DNA of 56,259 nt, taken from the NCBI GenBank assembly GCA_031257835.1, contig JAIRNY010000006.1, forward strand, positions 1 to 56,259, in the 5' to 3' direction. Position 1 is the stretch's first letter; each line of letters begins with the position of its first letter. This DNA is from Candidatus Endomicrobiellum cryptotermitis (GTDB lineage: Bacteria > Elusimicrobiota > Endomicrobiia > Endomicrobiales > Endomicrobiaceae). The translations under genes and the position numbers were made by a program. Under the pieces are notes generated by a model. That model was not told where the DNA came from. It was given only the letters and a program-made list of their open reading frames with translations, and did no database searches. Shown here in pieces: positions 10,099-18,100 of this stretch.

Positions 10099-12506
10099 AA
10101 TCTGTGGCAAATTGTAATGTTGTGGAAATTTTGAATTTATCAGATAAACAGTTGGTAAGTTTAAGTAAAAAAAATGTTTTATCTTTATCTCTTGCAGAAA
10201 TGAAAGCAGTACAAGAATATTTTAAAAAACTTAAACGTAATCCGACCGACGTTGAAATGGAAACGATAGCCCAAACTTGGAGTGAGCATTGTAAACATAA
10301 AACGCTCACAGGTATAATAGAGTACACTCAAATTAAAAACGGTAAAAAGACAAAAAAAACGTACAACAATTTATTAAAAGAAACCATTTTTAAAGCTACT
10401 GTGGAATTAAACAAAAAATGGTGTTTGTCTGTTTTTAAGGATAATGCAGGGATTATAGACTTTGATTTGAAAAATGGTGTAGCGTTTAAAGTAGAAACAC
10501 ACAACCATCCTTCAGCTTTAGAGCCTTACGGTGGATCTGCAACAGGTATTGGTGGTGTTATAAGAGACATTTTAGGTGTTGGTCTTGGCGCAAGACCTTT
10601 AGCCAATACAGACGTTTTTTGTTTTGGGGATCCGACTACAAAACCTTCAAAAGTACCAAAAGGTGTGCATCATCCTAAAAGAATAATTAAAGGTGTTGTG
10701 TCTGGCGTTAGAGATTATGGTAATAGAATGGGGATTCCAACTGTAAATGGGTCTGTGTATTTTGACCATGATTATATGGCAAACCCTCTTGTTTTTTGTG
10801 GAACAATGGGCGTAATACCTAAAAATAAGATAGAAAAAAAAGTAAGTCCTGGCGACTTAATTTTAGTTGTTGGTGGCAGAACTGGCAGAGATGGCATACA
10901 TGGGGCTACGTTTTCTTCTGTACAATTAGACCAGGCTTCTGATGTTAGTGCTGTGCAGATAGGTAACCCTATAGTAGAAAAGAAAGTTTTGGATACAATG
11001 TTAAGCGCTAGAGATTTAAATTTGTATAGAGCTGTTACAGACTGTGGGGCAGGTGGGCTGTCTAGCGCTATAGGTGAACTTGGCCAAAACACAGGAGCTA
11101 TTGTTTATTTAGATAAAGTGCCTTTAAAGTATGATGGTCTTTATCCGTGGGAAGTTTGGATTTCTGAAGCTCAAGAGAGGATGGTTTTTGCTGTACCGCC
11201 AAAAAACAAGAAAAAGATAATAGAAATATTAAAAAAAGAAAATGTTGAAGCTGTTTTTATTGGTCAATTTACAAAAGACAAAAAACTTATACTTAAATAT
11301 GCCAACAATACAGTTGCAAATATAGATATGCCTTTTTTACATGATGGTATTCCAAAACCTACAAGGAAAGCAGAATATGAAATAAAAGAAGAAAAGTTAC
11401 AAAAAACTGCTAAGTTGACATCTTCTGAACTTTTAATGGTTTTAAAAAAGTCGCTTGCTGACTTAAATGTTTGTTCTAAAGAATGGGTTATAAGACAATA
11501 CGACCACGAGGTTTTAGGACAAACTGTTGTAAAACCTTTACAAGGCAGTAATGTTGAAATTTCTGGGCCTGGCGATGCTGCAGTCATTTTCCCTTACGCT
11601 GTAATTAAAGGGACAAAAAAAGGAATAGTTTTATCTAATGGTGTAAACCCGAACTTCGGCAAAATAAATACTTACAAAATGGCGTCTTCAGCTATAGAGG
11701 AAGCTTTAAGAAATGCTGTTTGTGTTGGTGGCAATATAGAGAAACTGGCAATTTTAGACAATTTTTGTTGGGGAAACCCAAACAATACAAAAATTTTGGG
11801 CAGTTTAGTTTGCAGTGCAAATGCGTGTTATGAAATGTCTAAAGCGTTTAGTGTCCCTTTTATATCTGGCAAAGATAGTTTACATAACGAGTATTCTATA
11901 GGTGACAAAAAATTTTCCATATCCCCCGTTTTACTTATTTCTGCAGTTGGTGTTATAGAGAATGTAGTAAATACTATTACAATGCCTTTTAAAAATAGTG
12001 GGAATAAAGTTTACGTTTTAGGAGCCACAAGGAACGAGTTAGGAGGGTCTGTTATTTCTAAAATAAAAAATATAAAAGATGGAATAGTCCCTAATGTTTA
12101 TCCAAAAGAATCTATTCCAATAATGAAAGGCATATATAAAGCTATAGGTAAGGGTTTAATAGAGTCTTGTCATGACGCTTCTGAGGGTGGTCTTGCAGTT
12201 GCTGTAAGTGAGATGTCTTTTGCTTCCGGCAAGGGAACAAATATTGATATTGACGCTGTTAAAACCGTAGATACTATGTCGCCAGCTGAAACTTTGTTTT
12301 CAGAATCTAATGGCAGGTTTGTGGTTGAAGTAAGCCCAAAAAACGAAACTAAATTTAAAGAAATTTTTAAAGGACTGAATGTTTCAGAAGTTGGTTATAT
12401 AAGTGACAATGATTTTATATTGTTTGAAAGTCAAAAATGGAAAATAAAATTTAAAGAAAAGTTGACAAATCTTATAAATAGCTGGAAAAGTACAATCAAC
12501 TGGTAA
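10095..12506 (+). CDS. purL: FGAM synthase large subunit
   Basis: PurL is the ATP-dependent synthetase subunit that aminates FGAR using ammonia delivered by PurQ. The 803 residues carry the family motifs EHCKHK near 55-60, VETHNHPSALEPYGG near 130-145 with the catalytic histidine, TDCGAGGLSSA, and the second half FISGKDSLHNE and CHDASEGGLAVA. The length fits the three-subunit type rather than the 1300-residue single-chain enzyme. The start overlaps the purS-like stop by ATGA, so translation is coupled. Repeat copy 2 follows immediately and separates it from purQ. Confidence 0.96.
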   Translation: MKSVANCNVVEILNLSDKQLVSLSKKNVLSLSLAEMKAVQEYFKKLKRNPTDVEMETIAQTWSEHCKHKTLTGIIEYTQIKNGKKTKKTYNNLLKETIFKATVELNKKWCLSVFKDNAGIIDFDLKNGVAFKVETHNHPSALEPYGGSATGIGGVIRDILGVGLGARPLANTDVFCFGDPTTKPSKVPKGVHHPKRIIKGVVSGVRDYGNRMGIPTVNGSVYFDHDYMANPLVFCGTMGVIPKNKIEKKVSPGDLILVVGGRTGRDGIHGATFSSVQLDQASDVSAVQIGNPIVEKKVLDTMLSARDLNLYRAVTDCGAGGLSSAIGELGQNTGAIVYLDKVPLKYDGLYPWEVWISEAQERMVFAVPPKNKKKIIEILKKENVEAVFIGQFTKDKKLILKYANNTVANIDMPFLHDGIPKPTRKAEYEIKEEKLQKTAKLTSSELLMVLKKSLADLNVCSKEWVIRQYDHEVLGQTVVKPLQGSNVEISGPGDAAVIFPYAVIKGTKKGIVLSNGVNPNFGKINTYKMASSAIEEALRNAVCVGGNIEKLAILDNFCWGNPNNTKILGSLVCSANACYEMSKAFSVPFISGKDSLHNEYSIGDKKFSISPVLLISAVGVIENVVNTITMPFKNSGNKVYVLGATRNELGGSVISKIKNIKDGIVPNVYPKESIPIMKGIYKAIGKGLIESCHDASEGGLAVAVSEMSFASGKGTNIDIDAVKTVDTMSPAETLFSESNGRFVVEVSPKNETKFKEIFKGLNVSEVGYISDNDFILFESQKWKIKFKEKLTNLINSWKSTINW

Positions 12507-12890
12507 GTAAATGTAAAAGTTTAAAGACATATTAGACTTTTAGAGTCGCTTGTGACACAAAAACATTTAGTTTTGTCTAGTTTAAACCTTATTGGAGTTA
12601 CTTTAAAGAGCGTTCTATGAAGCAATAAACATTTAACATTGCAAAAGGGGTCTGTCAAAAACCTCTAATGCCTATAATTGCTGTGAATTTTTTGGCAATG
12701 CAAGGCAAAAAATGCAGGGTTATTGTGTGATAAACACAAGTTTTTTAACGCAGCAGTGTCTAAAAAGGCATAGTAAGGACATGCGCTAAGGTTTTTAGAC
12801 AGACCCAGTTCAATGTTTATTTGCGATTAGTCTCCGAGTGAGACAGTCTAGTAACGTAGATAAGGTTTTAAACTAGACCGACATCAAGCA
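12507..12890 (+). repeat. Composite intergenic repeat, copy 2
   Basis: This is the second long copy of the unit seen at 8216-8656, lying between purL and purQ. The inverted outer ends are at about 12575-12591 and 12862-12878. The inner element is at 12648-12806. Relative to copy 1 it lacks roughly 60 bases to the right of the inner element. Both long copies start at the stop codon of the gene before them. Confidence 0.85.
12648..12806. mobile_element. MITE-like element, copy 2
   Basis: Left end GGGTCTGTCAAAAACC (one base shorter than copy 1) at 12648-12663, right end GGTTTTTAGACAGACCC at 12790-12806. The internal sequence is close to copy 1 throughout, and there is no reading frame. It sits at the same place inside the outer repeat as copy 1, which suggests that the composite was copied as a unit rather than by two independent insertions. 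Confidence 0.8.
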
Positions 12891-12964
12891 TATATAAATG
12901 TTAATATGTTTAAGTTTATGGTATTATTTAGAGTTGTTAATAGTAAATTGTTTAGGACATAAAT

Positions 12965-13738
12965 ATGAAAAAGGTAAAAGTACTTATTTTAAGAACAGCA
13001 GGTACAAATTGCGATTTTGAAACTCAACGTGCGTTTGAACTTTGTGGAGCGTTTGTAGAACGGCTGCACGTAAATTTTTTAGCAAACAATAAAGATAAAA
13101 TTTTAAATTATGATATTCTGGCTTTCCCTGGTGGTTTTTCTTATGGAGATGATATAGCTTCAGGGAAAATACTTGCTAATGAAATTAAAAACAAGTTTGG
13201 GAATCAAGTTAAAAAATTTGCTTTAAGTGGCAGACCAATTATTGGTATATGTAACGGATTTCAGGTGTTAGTTAAAATGGGACTTTTGCCTGAACCTGAG
13301 CTTTGTGATCAAAAGTCTACACTTTCTTACAACGACTCAAACAAATTTGAATGTCGTTGGGTTTATTTAAAAACAGAGCAAAAATCAAACTGTATTTGGA
13401 CAAAGAACCTTCCTTTGGTTATAAGTTTGCCTGTAGCGCACGGTGAAGGCAAATTTATTCCAAAAGATAAAGAACTTCTTGCAAAATTGAATAAAGATAA
13501 TCAAGTTGTGTTTAGGTATTCTACAAAAGATGGTAAAGAACCAGAGTACCCTTTATGTCCAAACGGGTCAACTGAAAATATAGCTGGTATTTGTAATAAA
13601 AAGGGAAACATTTTTGGCCTTATGCCACATCCTGAAAGATACATTTTTCCGTTACAACATCCTTGTAGAGAAAATTCTGGTAGTGAATATGGTTGGGGTA
13701 AAAAAATATTTCAAAATGCTGTTAACGCTGTAAAATAA
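12965..13738 (+). CDS. purQ: FGAM synthase glutaminase subunit
   Basis: PurQ is a class I glutamine amidotransferase that hydrolyses glutamine to feed ammonia to PurL. The 257 residues contain the nucleophile motif GICNGFQVLVKMG, the oxyanion region FPGGFSYGDDIASG, and the C-terminal His-Glu pair in LMPHPERYIFP. It is longer than the usual 225-230-residue PurQ. It completes the purC-purS-purL-purQ set but is separated from purL by repeat copy 2. Transcription from purL would have to cross that repeat, or use a promoter at its right end. Confidence 0.95.
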   Translation: MKKVKVLILRTAGTNCDFETQRAFELCGAFVERLHVNFLANNKDKILNYDILAFPGGFSYGDDIASGKILANEIKNKFGNQVKKFALSGRPIIGICNGFQVLVKMGLLPEPELCDQKSTLSYNDSNKFECRWVYLKTEQKSNCIWTKNLPLVISLPVAHGEGKFIPKDKELLAKLNKDNQVVFRYSTKDGKEPEYPLCPNGSTENIAGICNKKGNIFGLMPHPERYIFPLQHPCRENSGSEYGWGKKIFQNAVNAVK

Positions 13739-13838
13739 TAAGGATTAGTGTACAGTTTTAATATATAAAACATTAACTCTTACATGCATAAACTTCTAAA
13801 AGAACTTGCTTTATAAAAGAAATTTAGAATATATTTGG

Positions 13839-13868
13839 TTGACATAAAAATGTAGTGTATGATAAAAT
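13839..13868 (+). promoter_or_regulatory. Sigma-70-type promoter for the M23 peptidase operon
   Basis: TTGACA at 13839-13844 and TAAAAT at 13863-13868 are separated by 18 bases. The expected transcription start, about seven bases after the -10 box, falls on or next to the ATG at 13875, so the mRNA would be leaderless. No ribosome-binding site is visible, which agrees with that. Confidence 0.65.
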
Positions 13869-13874
13869 CGTTCT

Positions 13875-14828
13875 ATGAATATATTAAACTATATTAAGCA
13901 AAAAACAAAGAAAAGGTTTACTATACTTTTTGTTTCTTATGATAACAAGTCGCCTTTTAAGATTAATATTTCATTTGCGTTTGTGTGTATATGCATTTTT
14001 TTGTGGACAGTTACAACAACATTTGCAGGATATGTAGTAGTTAAACATTTTGACTATATAAAAGCAAAAACTGAAATTAAAGTAATGCAAGTAAAACTTC
14101 TCATGTTTACAAATCAGCTAAACAAAACCAAAAGAATATTAGAAAAATTGCAATCAAATGATGAAAAAATCCGTTCGCTTCTTTCTCTAAACACAAGGAA
14201 ATCTGTAATGGAAGAAGGTCTTGCCCCAATGCTTGGTAAAGGTGGTCCTGCTTTTACACAAATAAACATGTTTTCGTCAATTTTGTCTGGAAGTTTAGAT
14301 AAGATTGATTATGCAGACTTGATGTTGCAGAGTAATGTCTTGTATGAACAGCATAGGTTTATGTCTCAAAGTCAAGATGAAGTAATTTCTCATATTTATA
14401 AACAAAAATCTCTTTTTTTAGCAACGCCATGTGGTTGGCCTTGTGAAGGCAGAATATCTTCTCCTTATGGTTTCAGGGCACATCCTATTTTTGGTACGAG
14501 AGATTTTCATTCAGGTATAGATATAGGTAACGTTGCTTTGACACCTATAATGTGTACTGCTGATGGTAAAATCGTTTTTTTAGGAAAACGATCTGGTTAT
14601 GGCAATGTTATAGTTATAGACCATGGGCATGGTTATAGAACCGTTTATGCTCACCTAGCTAAAAAGCTTGTGAAAATTGGCGAATATGTTGTAAGAGGTC
14701 AGCTTATTGCAAAAATGGGTAGTACGGGTTCTTCAACTGGCCCTCACTTGCATTATGAAGTTCATTTTAAGGGTAAAAGTGTAAACCCAAAACCATATTT
14801 AACAGATTATTTTTCTAATAATTATTGA
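13875..14828 (+). CDS. M23 family peptidoglycan endopeptidase, membrane-anchored
   Basis: This 317-residue protein has a short cytoplasmic N-terminus, one membrane segment at about residues 29-54, a helical and probably coiled-coil stretch at about 65-110, and a C-terminal LytM/M23 domain. The zinc motifs are intact: FHSGIDIGN supplies His and Asp, and GPHLHYEVH supplies the HxH ligand. HGYRTVYAHL is also conserved. M23 enzymes cut peptide cross-links in the cell wall during growth and division. Bactofilin follows within 20 bases, a pairing seen in many bacteria and linked to control of cell shape. Confidence 0.93.
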   Translation: MNILNYIKQKTKKRFTILFVSYDNKSPFKINISFAFVCICIFLWTVTTTFAGYVVVKHFDYIKAKTEIKVMQVKLLMFTNQLNKTKRILEKLQSNDEKIRSLLSLNTRKSVMEEGLAPMLGKGGPAFTQINMFSSILSGSLDKIDYADLMLQSNVLYEQHRFMSQSQDEVISHIYKQKSLFLATPCGWPCEGRISSPYGFRAHPIFGTRDFHSGIDIGNVALTPIMCTADGKIVFLGKRSGYGNVIVIDHGHGYRTVYAHLAKKLVKIGEYVVRGQLIAKMGSTGSSTGPHLHYEVHFKGKSVNPKPYLTDYFSNNY

Positions 14829-14845
14829 AAAAAAAGGTAAATAAC

Positions 14846-15220
14846 ATGTCTAAAAAACAATCCAAGAATTTACTGGAATCTGTTGAGACTCTTATAGGTG
14901 AAAATGCTATTGTTGAAGGTACAGTAACTACGGACAAAGTTATTAGGATTGACGGCAAAATTACAGGTAATATTAATGCTTTCGGCGTTGTTGTGGGCCA
15001 AAAAGCAGAGATTGTTGGCGATATCGAAACTAAGAATATAATAATTAGCGGGCTTGTAAAAGGCAACATAAACGCATCTGAGACAATAGATCTTTTGCCT
15101 CAAGCAAATATATTTGGCGATATTAAGACAAATATATTGTCTATTGCGCAAGGTGCATGTTTTTATGGCAAGTCTGCAATGACAATAAAAGAGAACAGTA
15201 ATGGAGATCAAAAAGAATGA
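14846..15220 (+). CDS. bacA: Bactofilin
   Basis: Bactofilins are small cytoskeletal proteins that polymerise without nucleotide through a right-handed beta-helix. The 124 residues show the repeating short-strand pattern from IRIDGKITGNI through NIIISGLVKGNI, with flexible ends. I chose the ATG at 14846 because an AAGG lies just upstream; a TTG at 14825 would add seven residues and overlap the previous stop. Its place after an M23 endopeptidase suggests that it positions that enzyme for shape control, as described for bactofilin-M23 pairs elsewhere. The stop overlaps the next ATG. Confidence 0.9.
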   Translation: MSKKQSKNLLESVETLIGENAIVEGTVTTDKVIRIDGKITGNINAFGVVVGQKAEIVGDIETKNIIISGLVKGNINASETIDLLPQANIFGDIKTNILSIAQGACFYGKSAMTIKENSNGDQKE

Positions 15221-15870
15221 TGAATTTCTTTAGAAAGCATGTGCGTGCAATTTTTGTTATAACAATTGTTGCTTTTGTTGGGGTAATTGTTTTTGGTGCT
15301 ATAGTGAACTTTTTTGGTTCAAATGACTATGCCGTGAAAGTAAATGGAAAGAAAGTCCCTTTACGTGTATATATGTTTGTTTATGAAAATGCTGTAGAGT
15401 CTTATCAAAGGGCATCAGGCAACTATCTTTCAGATAATGAAAAACAACAAGTAAAAAGGAATATATTACAAGCTTTAATTCAGGATGAAATATTTTATCA
15501 ACAGTCAAAACTTTATTGTATTTCTGTCACAGACGAAGAGCTAACCTTAGCCTTGCAAAATTCTTTGCAGTTTAAAGAAAATGGAGTTTTTAGTTCTGTA
15601 AAATATATATCTTTTTTAAAAGCTTTAAGTATGAGGTCTAAAGAGTACGAATCTTTGAGAAAAAAACAGATTGCAGGTGTTAAATTGAACATGTTGCTTG
15701 CGTCTTCTGTTAAACTCTGGAATTATGAGATAGACTCTATTGCTAAAGAGAATATTAAAACCACAAAAGAAGAACTGTTCAATGCAAAAATTAATGTAAT
15801 GTTGAATGAGTGGTACCAACAAGTAATAAAGAATTCTAAACTAGTAAGCAATGATATTGTTTTTAAATAA
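15217..15870 (+). CDS. SurA/PpiD N-terminal-domain-like membrane-anchored chaperone
   Basis: The 217 residues start with a short basic stretch and one membrane segment (about 11-33). A SurA-N type chaperone domain follows (VKVNGKKVPLRVYMFVYENA, then QVKRNILQALIQDEIFYQQS). The architecture matches the N-terminus of PpiD, but no parvulin prolyl-isomerase domain follows. It may be a natural short form or a C-terminally shortened PpiD. It overlaps the bactofilin stop by four bases and is probably cotranscribed with the M23 peptidase and bactofilin. It is likely to act on envelope proteins at the outer face of the inner membrane. Confidence 0.7.
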   Translation: MMNFFRKHVRAIFVITIVAFVGVIVFGAIVNFFGSNDYAVKVNGKKVPLRVYMFVYENAVESYQRASGNYLSDNEKQQVKRNILQALIQDEIFYQQSKLYCISVTDEELTLALQNSLQFKENGVFSSVKYISFLKALSMRSKEYESLRKKQIAGVKLNMLLASSVKLWNYEIDSIAKENIKTTKEELFNAKINVMLNEWYQQVIKNSKLVSNDIVFK

Positions 15871-15991
15871 AAAACTTTTTATAAATACTATTGTTTGTTA
15901 TAGAAAACCTTCTTACGCAATCATTAATATTCTCACAAACTGATAATATTTGTGAATAACTTTTCTCTTTTTGTTTAAAGCCGTCAATTTA

Positions 15992-16055
15992 GCAATGTTT
16001 AAAGTAAAATATATATTAAGTCTTTGTCGTGTCTTATCGTTTTGCTAGTTTGATT
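15992..16055 (+). repeat. Partial copy of the outer intergenic repeat
   Basis: About 64 bases align well with 8516-8578 in copy 1 (shared stretches include GTCTTATC and AGTTTGATT). The flanking parts of the unit, including both inverted ends and the inner element, are absent. The right end runs into the -35 box of the argF promoter. The rest of 15871-16119 shows no gene. Confidence 0.65.
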
Positions 16056-16083
16056 TGACGTATATTTTTTTGTAGAATTATAT
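16055..16083 (+). promoter_or_regulatory. argF: Probable argF promoter
   Basis: TTGACG at 16055-16060 and TTATAT at 16078-16083 have a 17-base spacer. The start of transcription would be near 16090, giving a leader of about 30 bases before the chosen ATG. The -35 box lies at the right edge of a remnant of the intergenic repeat. Confidence 0.55.
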
Positions 16084-16119
16084 ACATGTAGCGCCTAAAC
16101 AAAAATGTTGGAACATATA

Positions 16120-17049
16120 ATGGCAAACAAAGATTTATTATCAATTTACGATTTATCAAATAAAGAAGAAATAAAAAATTTACTTAAAAAAGCGTTTGAG
16201 TTAAAAAGTAAAAAGAAATACTTAGATATTTTTAGAGGTAAATGTTTAGGAATTATGCTTGAAAAGCCATCAACAAGGACTATGGTGTCTTTTGCTGTGG
16301 CTATGGCGCAACTTGGCGGCACACCAATATTTTTAACTGCAGAAAAGATGCAGTGCTCCAGGGGCGAATCTATATACGACACTTCAAAAGTTTTGTCTAA
16401 GTATTTAAACGGTCTTATGATAAGAGCATTTAAGCATGAAGATGTTCTAGAATTTTCTAAGCATTGCTCTATACCTGTAATAAATGGCTTAACAGATTAC
16501 GAACATCCTTGCCAAGTTTTAGCTGACATAATGACCGTCATGGAACTTTTTAAGACAAAAACCGTAGAAGCTTTAAAAAAGATTAAAATTGTTTATATTG
16601 GGGATAGTAACAATATTGCAAATTCTTTAATTGCAATTTCTGCAATTTTAGGGTTGGACTTAACTGTAATTTCTCCTCTAGAATATCAAGTTAAAAATGA
16701 AATTTTAAAGCAAACTTTACAATATACACCTAAAACAAGAGCCGAAATTAAAGTAACAAGCGATGTAAATTATGCCAAAAATGCAGATGTAATATATACT
16801 GATGTTTGGACTTCTATGGGTTTTGACTCCGAAAAAGTCAAAAGAAAAAAAATGTTTGCACCATATCAAGTAAATTCTGAATTGCTTAAAATAGCTTCTT
16901 CAAATTGTATAGTTCTGCACTGTTTGCCAGCCTTAAGAGGTGAAGAGATAACTTCAGATATTATGAAAAAGTGCGAAAATTCTATATTTACTCAAGCGGA
17001 AAATAGGCTTTATGCCCAAAAAGCGGTACTACTGCACTTTATCAAGTAA
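16120..17049 (+). CDS. argF: Ornithine carbamoyltransferase
   Basis: OTC makes citrulline from ornithine and carbamoyl phosphate in arginine synthesis. From the ATG at 16120 it has 309 residues; this start is preferred over 16105 because TGGAA lies six bases upstream. The family motifs are present: KPSTRT near 49-54, EHPCQVLAD, DVWTSMG and LHCLPALRGEE. Two positions differ from the usual form: STRTM in place of STRTR, and CLPAL in place of CLPAH. The fold and the remaining motifs look intact, so I call it functional with reserve. No other arginine gene is nearby. Confidence 0.9.
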   Translation: MANKDLLSIYDLSNKEEIKNLLKKAFELKSKKKYLDIFRGKCLGIMLEKPSTRTMVSFAVAMAQLGGTPIFLTAEKMQCSRGESIYDTSKVLSKYLNGLMIRAFKHEDVLEFSKHCSIPVINGLTDYEHPCQVLADIMTVMELFKTKTVEALKKIKIVYIGDSNNIANSLIAISAILGLDLTVISPLEYQVKNEILKQTLQYTPKTRAEIKVTSDVNYAKNADVIYTDVWTSMGFDSEKVKRKKMFAPYQVNSELLKIASSNCIVLHCLPALRGEEITSDIMKKCENSIFTQAENRLYAQKAVLLHFIK

Positions 17050-17629
17050 AAGAATCATTCTTGGTTCTTGTTCTCCTAGAAGGATTTCATTGTTAAAACA
17101 GTGAGGTCTTTCTTTTTTAGTTATACCTAACAATATAAACGAAATTTCTTACTTTAAAAGACCGTCTTTTATAGTAAAAGAACTTGCTTTAAGAAAAGCA
17201 AATTCTATTGCAAAACAATATAAAAATAGTGTTGTTTTAGCTGCAGATACCGTCGTTGTTTTAAATGGGCAAGTTATTGGAAAACCTAAAAATAAAAAAG
17301 AATCTAAAAAAATAATAAAAGAATTAAATGGAAGTATTCATAAAGTTTATACTGGTGTTGCTATAGTTGAAGGAAACAGAAAAGATGTGTTTTATGATGT
17401 GTCCAAGGTTAAAATGCAAAAGTTGACACAAAAAAATTTAAAAAAACTTTTTGGAAAACATATGGACAAAGCAGGTTCTTATGCAGTACAAGAGACTCAA
17501 GATGATTTTGTAGAAAAAATTTATGGTGACTATTACACAGTAGTAGGATTGCCTTATATAAAGCTTACACAAGAACTAAAAAAATTTAACATATATTTAA
17601 AACCTGCTAACATACCTAAAAGACTATAA
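17045..17629 (+). pseudogene. maf: Broken Maf family nucleotide pyrophosphatase
   Basis: Maf proteins hydrolyse dTTP, UTP or modified nucleotides. The frame starting just inside the argF end reads RIILGSCSPRRISLLKQ, then a TGA at 17102-17104, then continues in the same frame to 17629. The downstream part keeps LAADTVVVLNGQVIGKPKNK, VYTGVAIVEG and AGSYAVQE, all Maf hallmarks. The expected ATG position reads AGT, so the start codon is gone as well. The rest of the frame is open with high coding quality, so inactivation looks recent. Translation of a shortened product from an internal start cannot be ruled out, but it would lack the SSSPRR nucleotide-binding loop. Confidence 0.88.
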
Positions 17630-17676
17630 TCCAATCAAATGACATTGCTTATAAAGTTTTTTAAGCAAATTTTGTA

Positions 17677-17700
17677 AAACTTGAACTGTCAAGTTTTTTT
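17677..17700 (+). terminator. Rho-independent terminator after maf remnant
   Basis: The hairpin AAACTTGA / TCAAGTTT at 17677-17684 and 17689-17696 has a four-base loop and ends in an uninterrupted T run. A second weaker hairpin (TTGCTTA / TAAGCAA) lies just upstream at about 17645-17668. It would end transcripts coming from argF and maf. Confidence 0.6.
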
Positions 17701-17832
17701 AAACCGAAAGAAAATTAAATTATGAAAAAACAAAAGGTTATCATCTAAATGGTTAGGCTAAGTTTTAAAGTTGTTGTGGATAACTTGATTTTAAGTGTAA
17801 AATTTATGTAAATTTGTAGAGTATTTGTTTAA

Positions 17833-17861
17833 TTGACAACAGTACGTGTAAATTATAAAAT
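17833..17861 (+). promoter_or_regulatory. Strong sigma-70-type promoter for the zapB-like/zapA genes
   Basis: TTGACA at 17833-17838 is followed after exactly 17 bases by TAAAAT at 17856-17861. The predicted start of transcription, about 17868, is next to the ATG at 17869, so this transcript also appears to be leaderless. Confidence 0.65.
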
Positions 17862-17868
17862 AAAATAT

Positions 17869-18087
17869 ATGGGAGATTTTGAAATTTTATCTTTAAAAGT
17901 TAAAAAAGCTGTAGAGAAGTTAAAAAAACTTGACAGTGAAAACCGTAGATTAAGGGTAGAACTTGAGTATCTAAAAAAAGAAAACGAGGCAAATAAAAGG
18001 AAAATAAGTCAATATATTGTATTGAAAAGAAATTCGCAAGAAGTAATTTCTAGAGTTGAACGTATTATAAAAAAATTGACACAGTAA
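17869..18087 (+). CDS. Small coiled-coil protein, ZapB-like
   Basis: The 72-residue protein is almost entirely heptad-like helix (KVKKAVEKLKKLDSENRRLR, then LEYLKKENEANKRK). Size, composition and position directly before zapA match the small coiled-coil division proteins often found there, with ZapB the best-known analogue. I start at the ATG at 17869 because the promoter -35 box overlaps the upstream alternative TTG at 17833. Function as a Z-ring-associated factor is inferred from context only. Confidence 0.6.
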   Translation: MGDFEILSLKVKKAVEKLKKLDSENRRLRVELEYLKKENEANKRKISQYIVLKRNSQEVISRVERIIKKLTQ

Positions 18088-18100
18088 AGGTTTTGTAGCT

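Noticed and set aside
8216-12890. Repeat copies as a CRISPR array
   Set aside because: The units are long, few, far apart and palindromic at the ends, without short regularly spaced repeats or cas genes.
17102-17104. TGA in maf as a recoded codon (selenocysteine or tryptophan)
   Set aside because: The Maf family does not have Cys or Sec there, other genes use TGA as stop, and the start codon is also missing.
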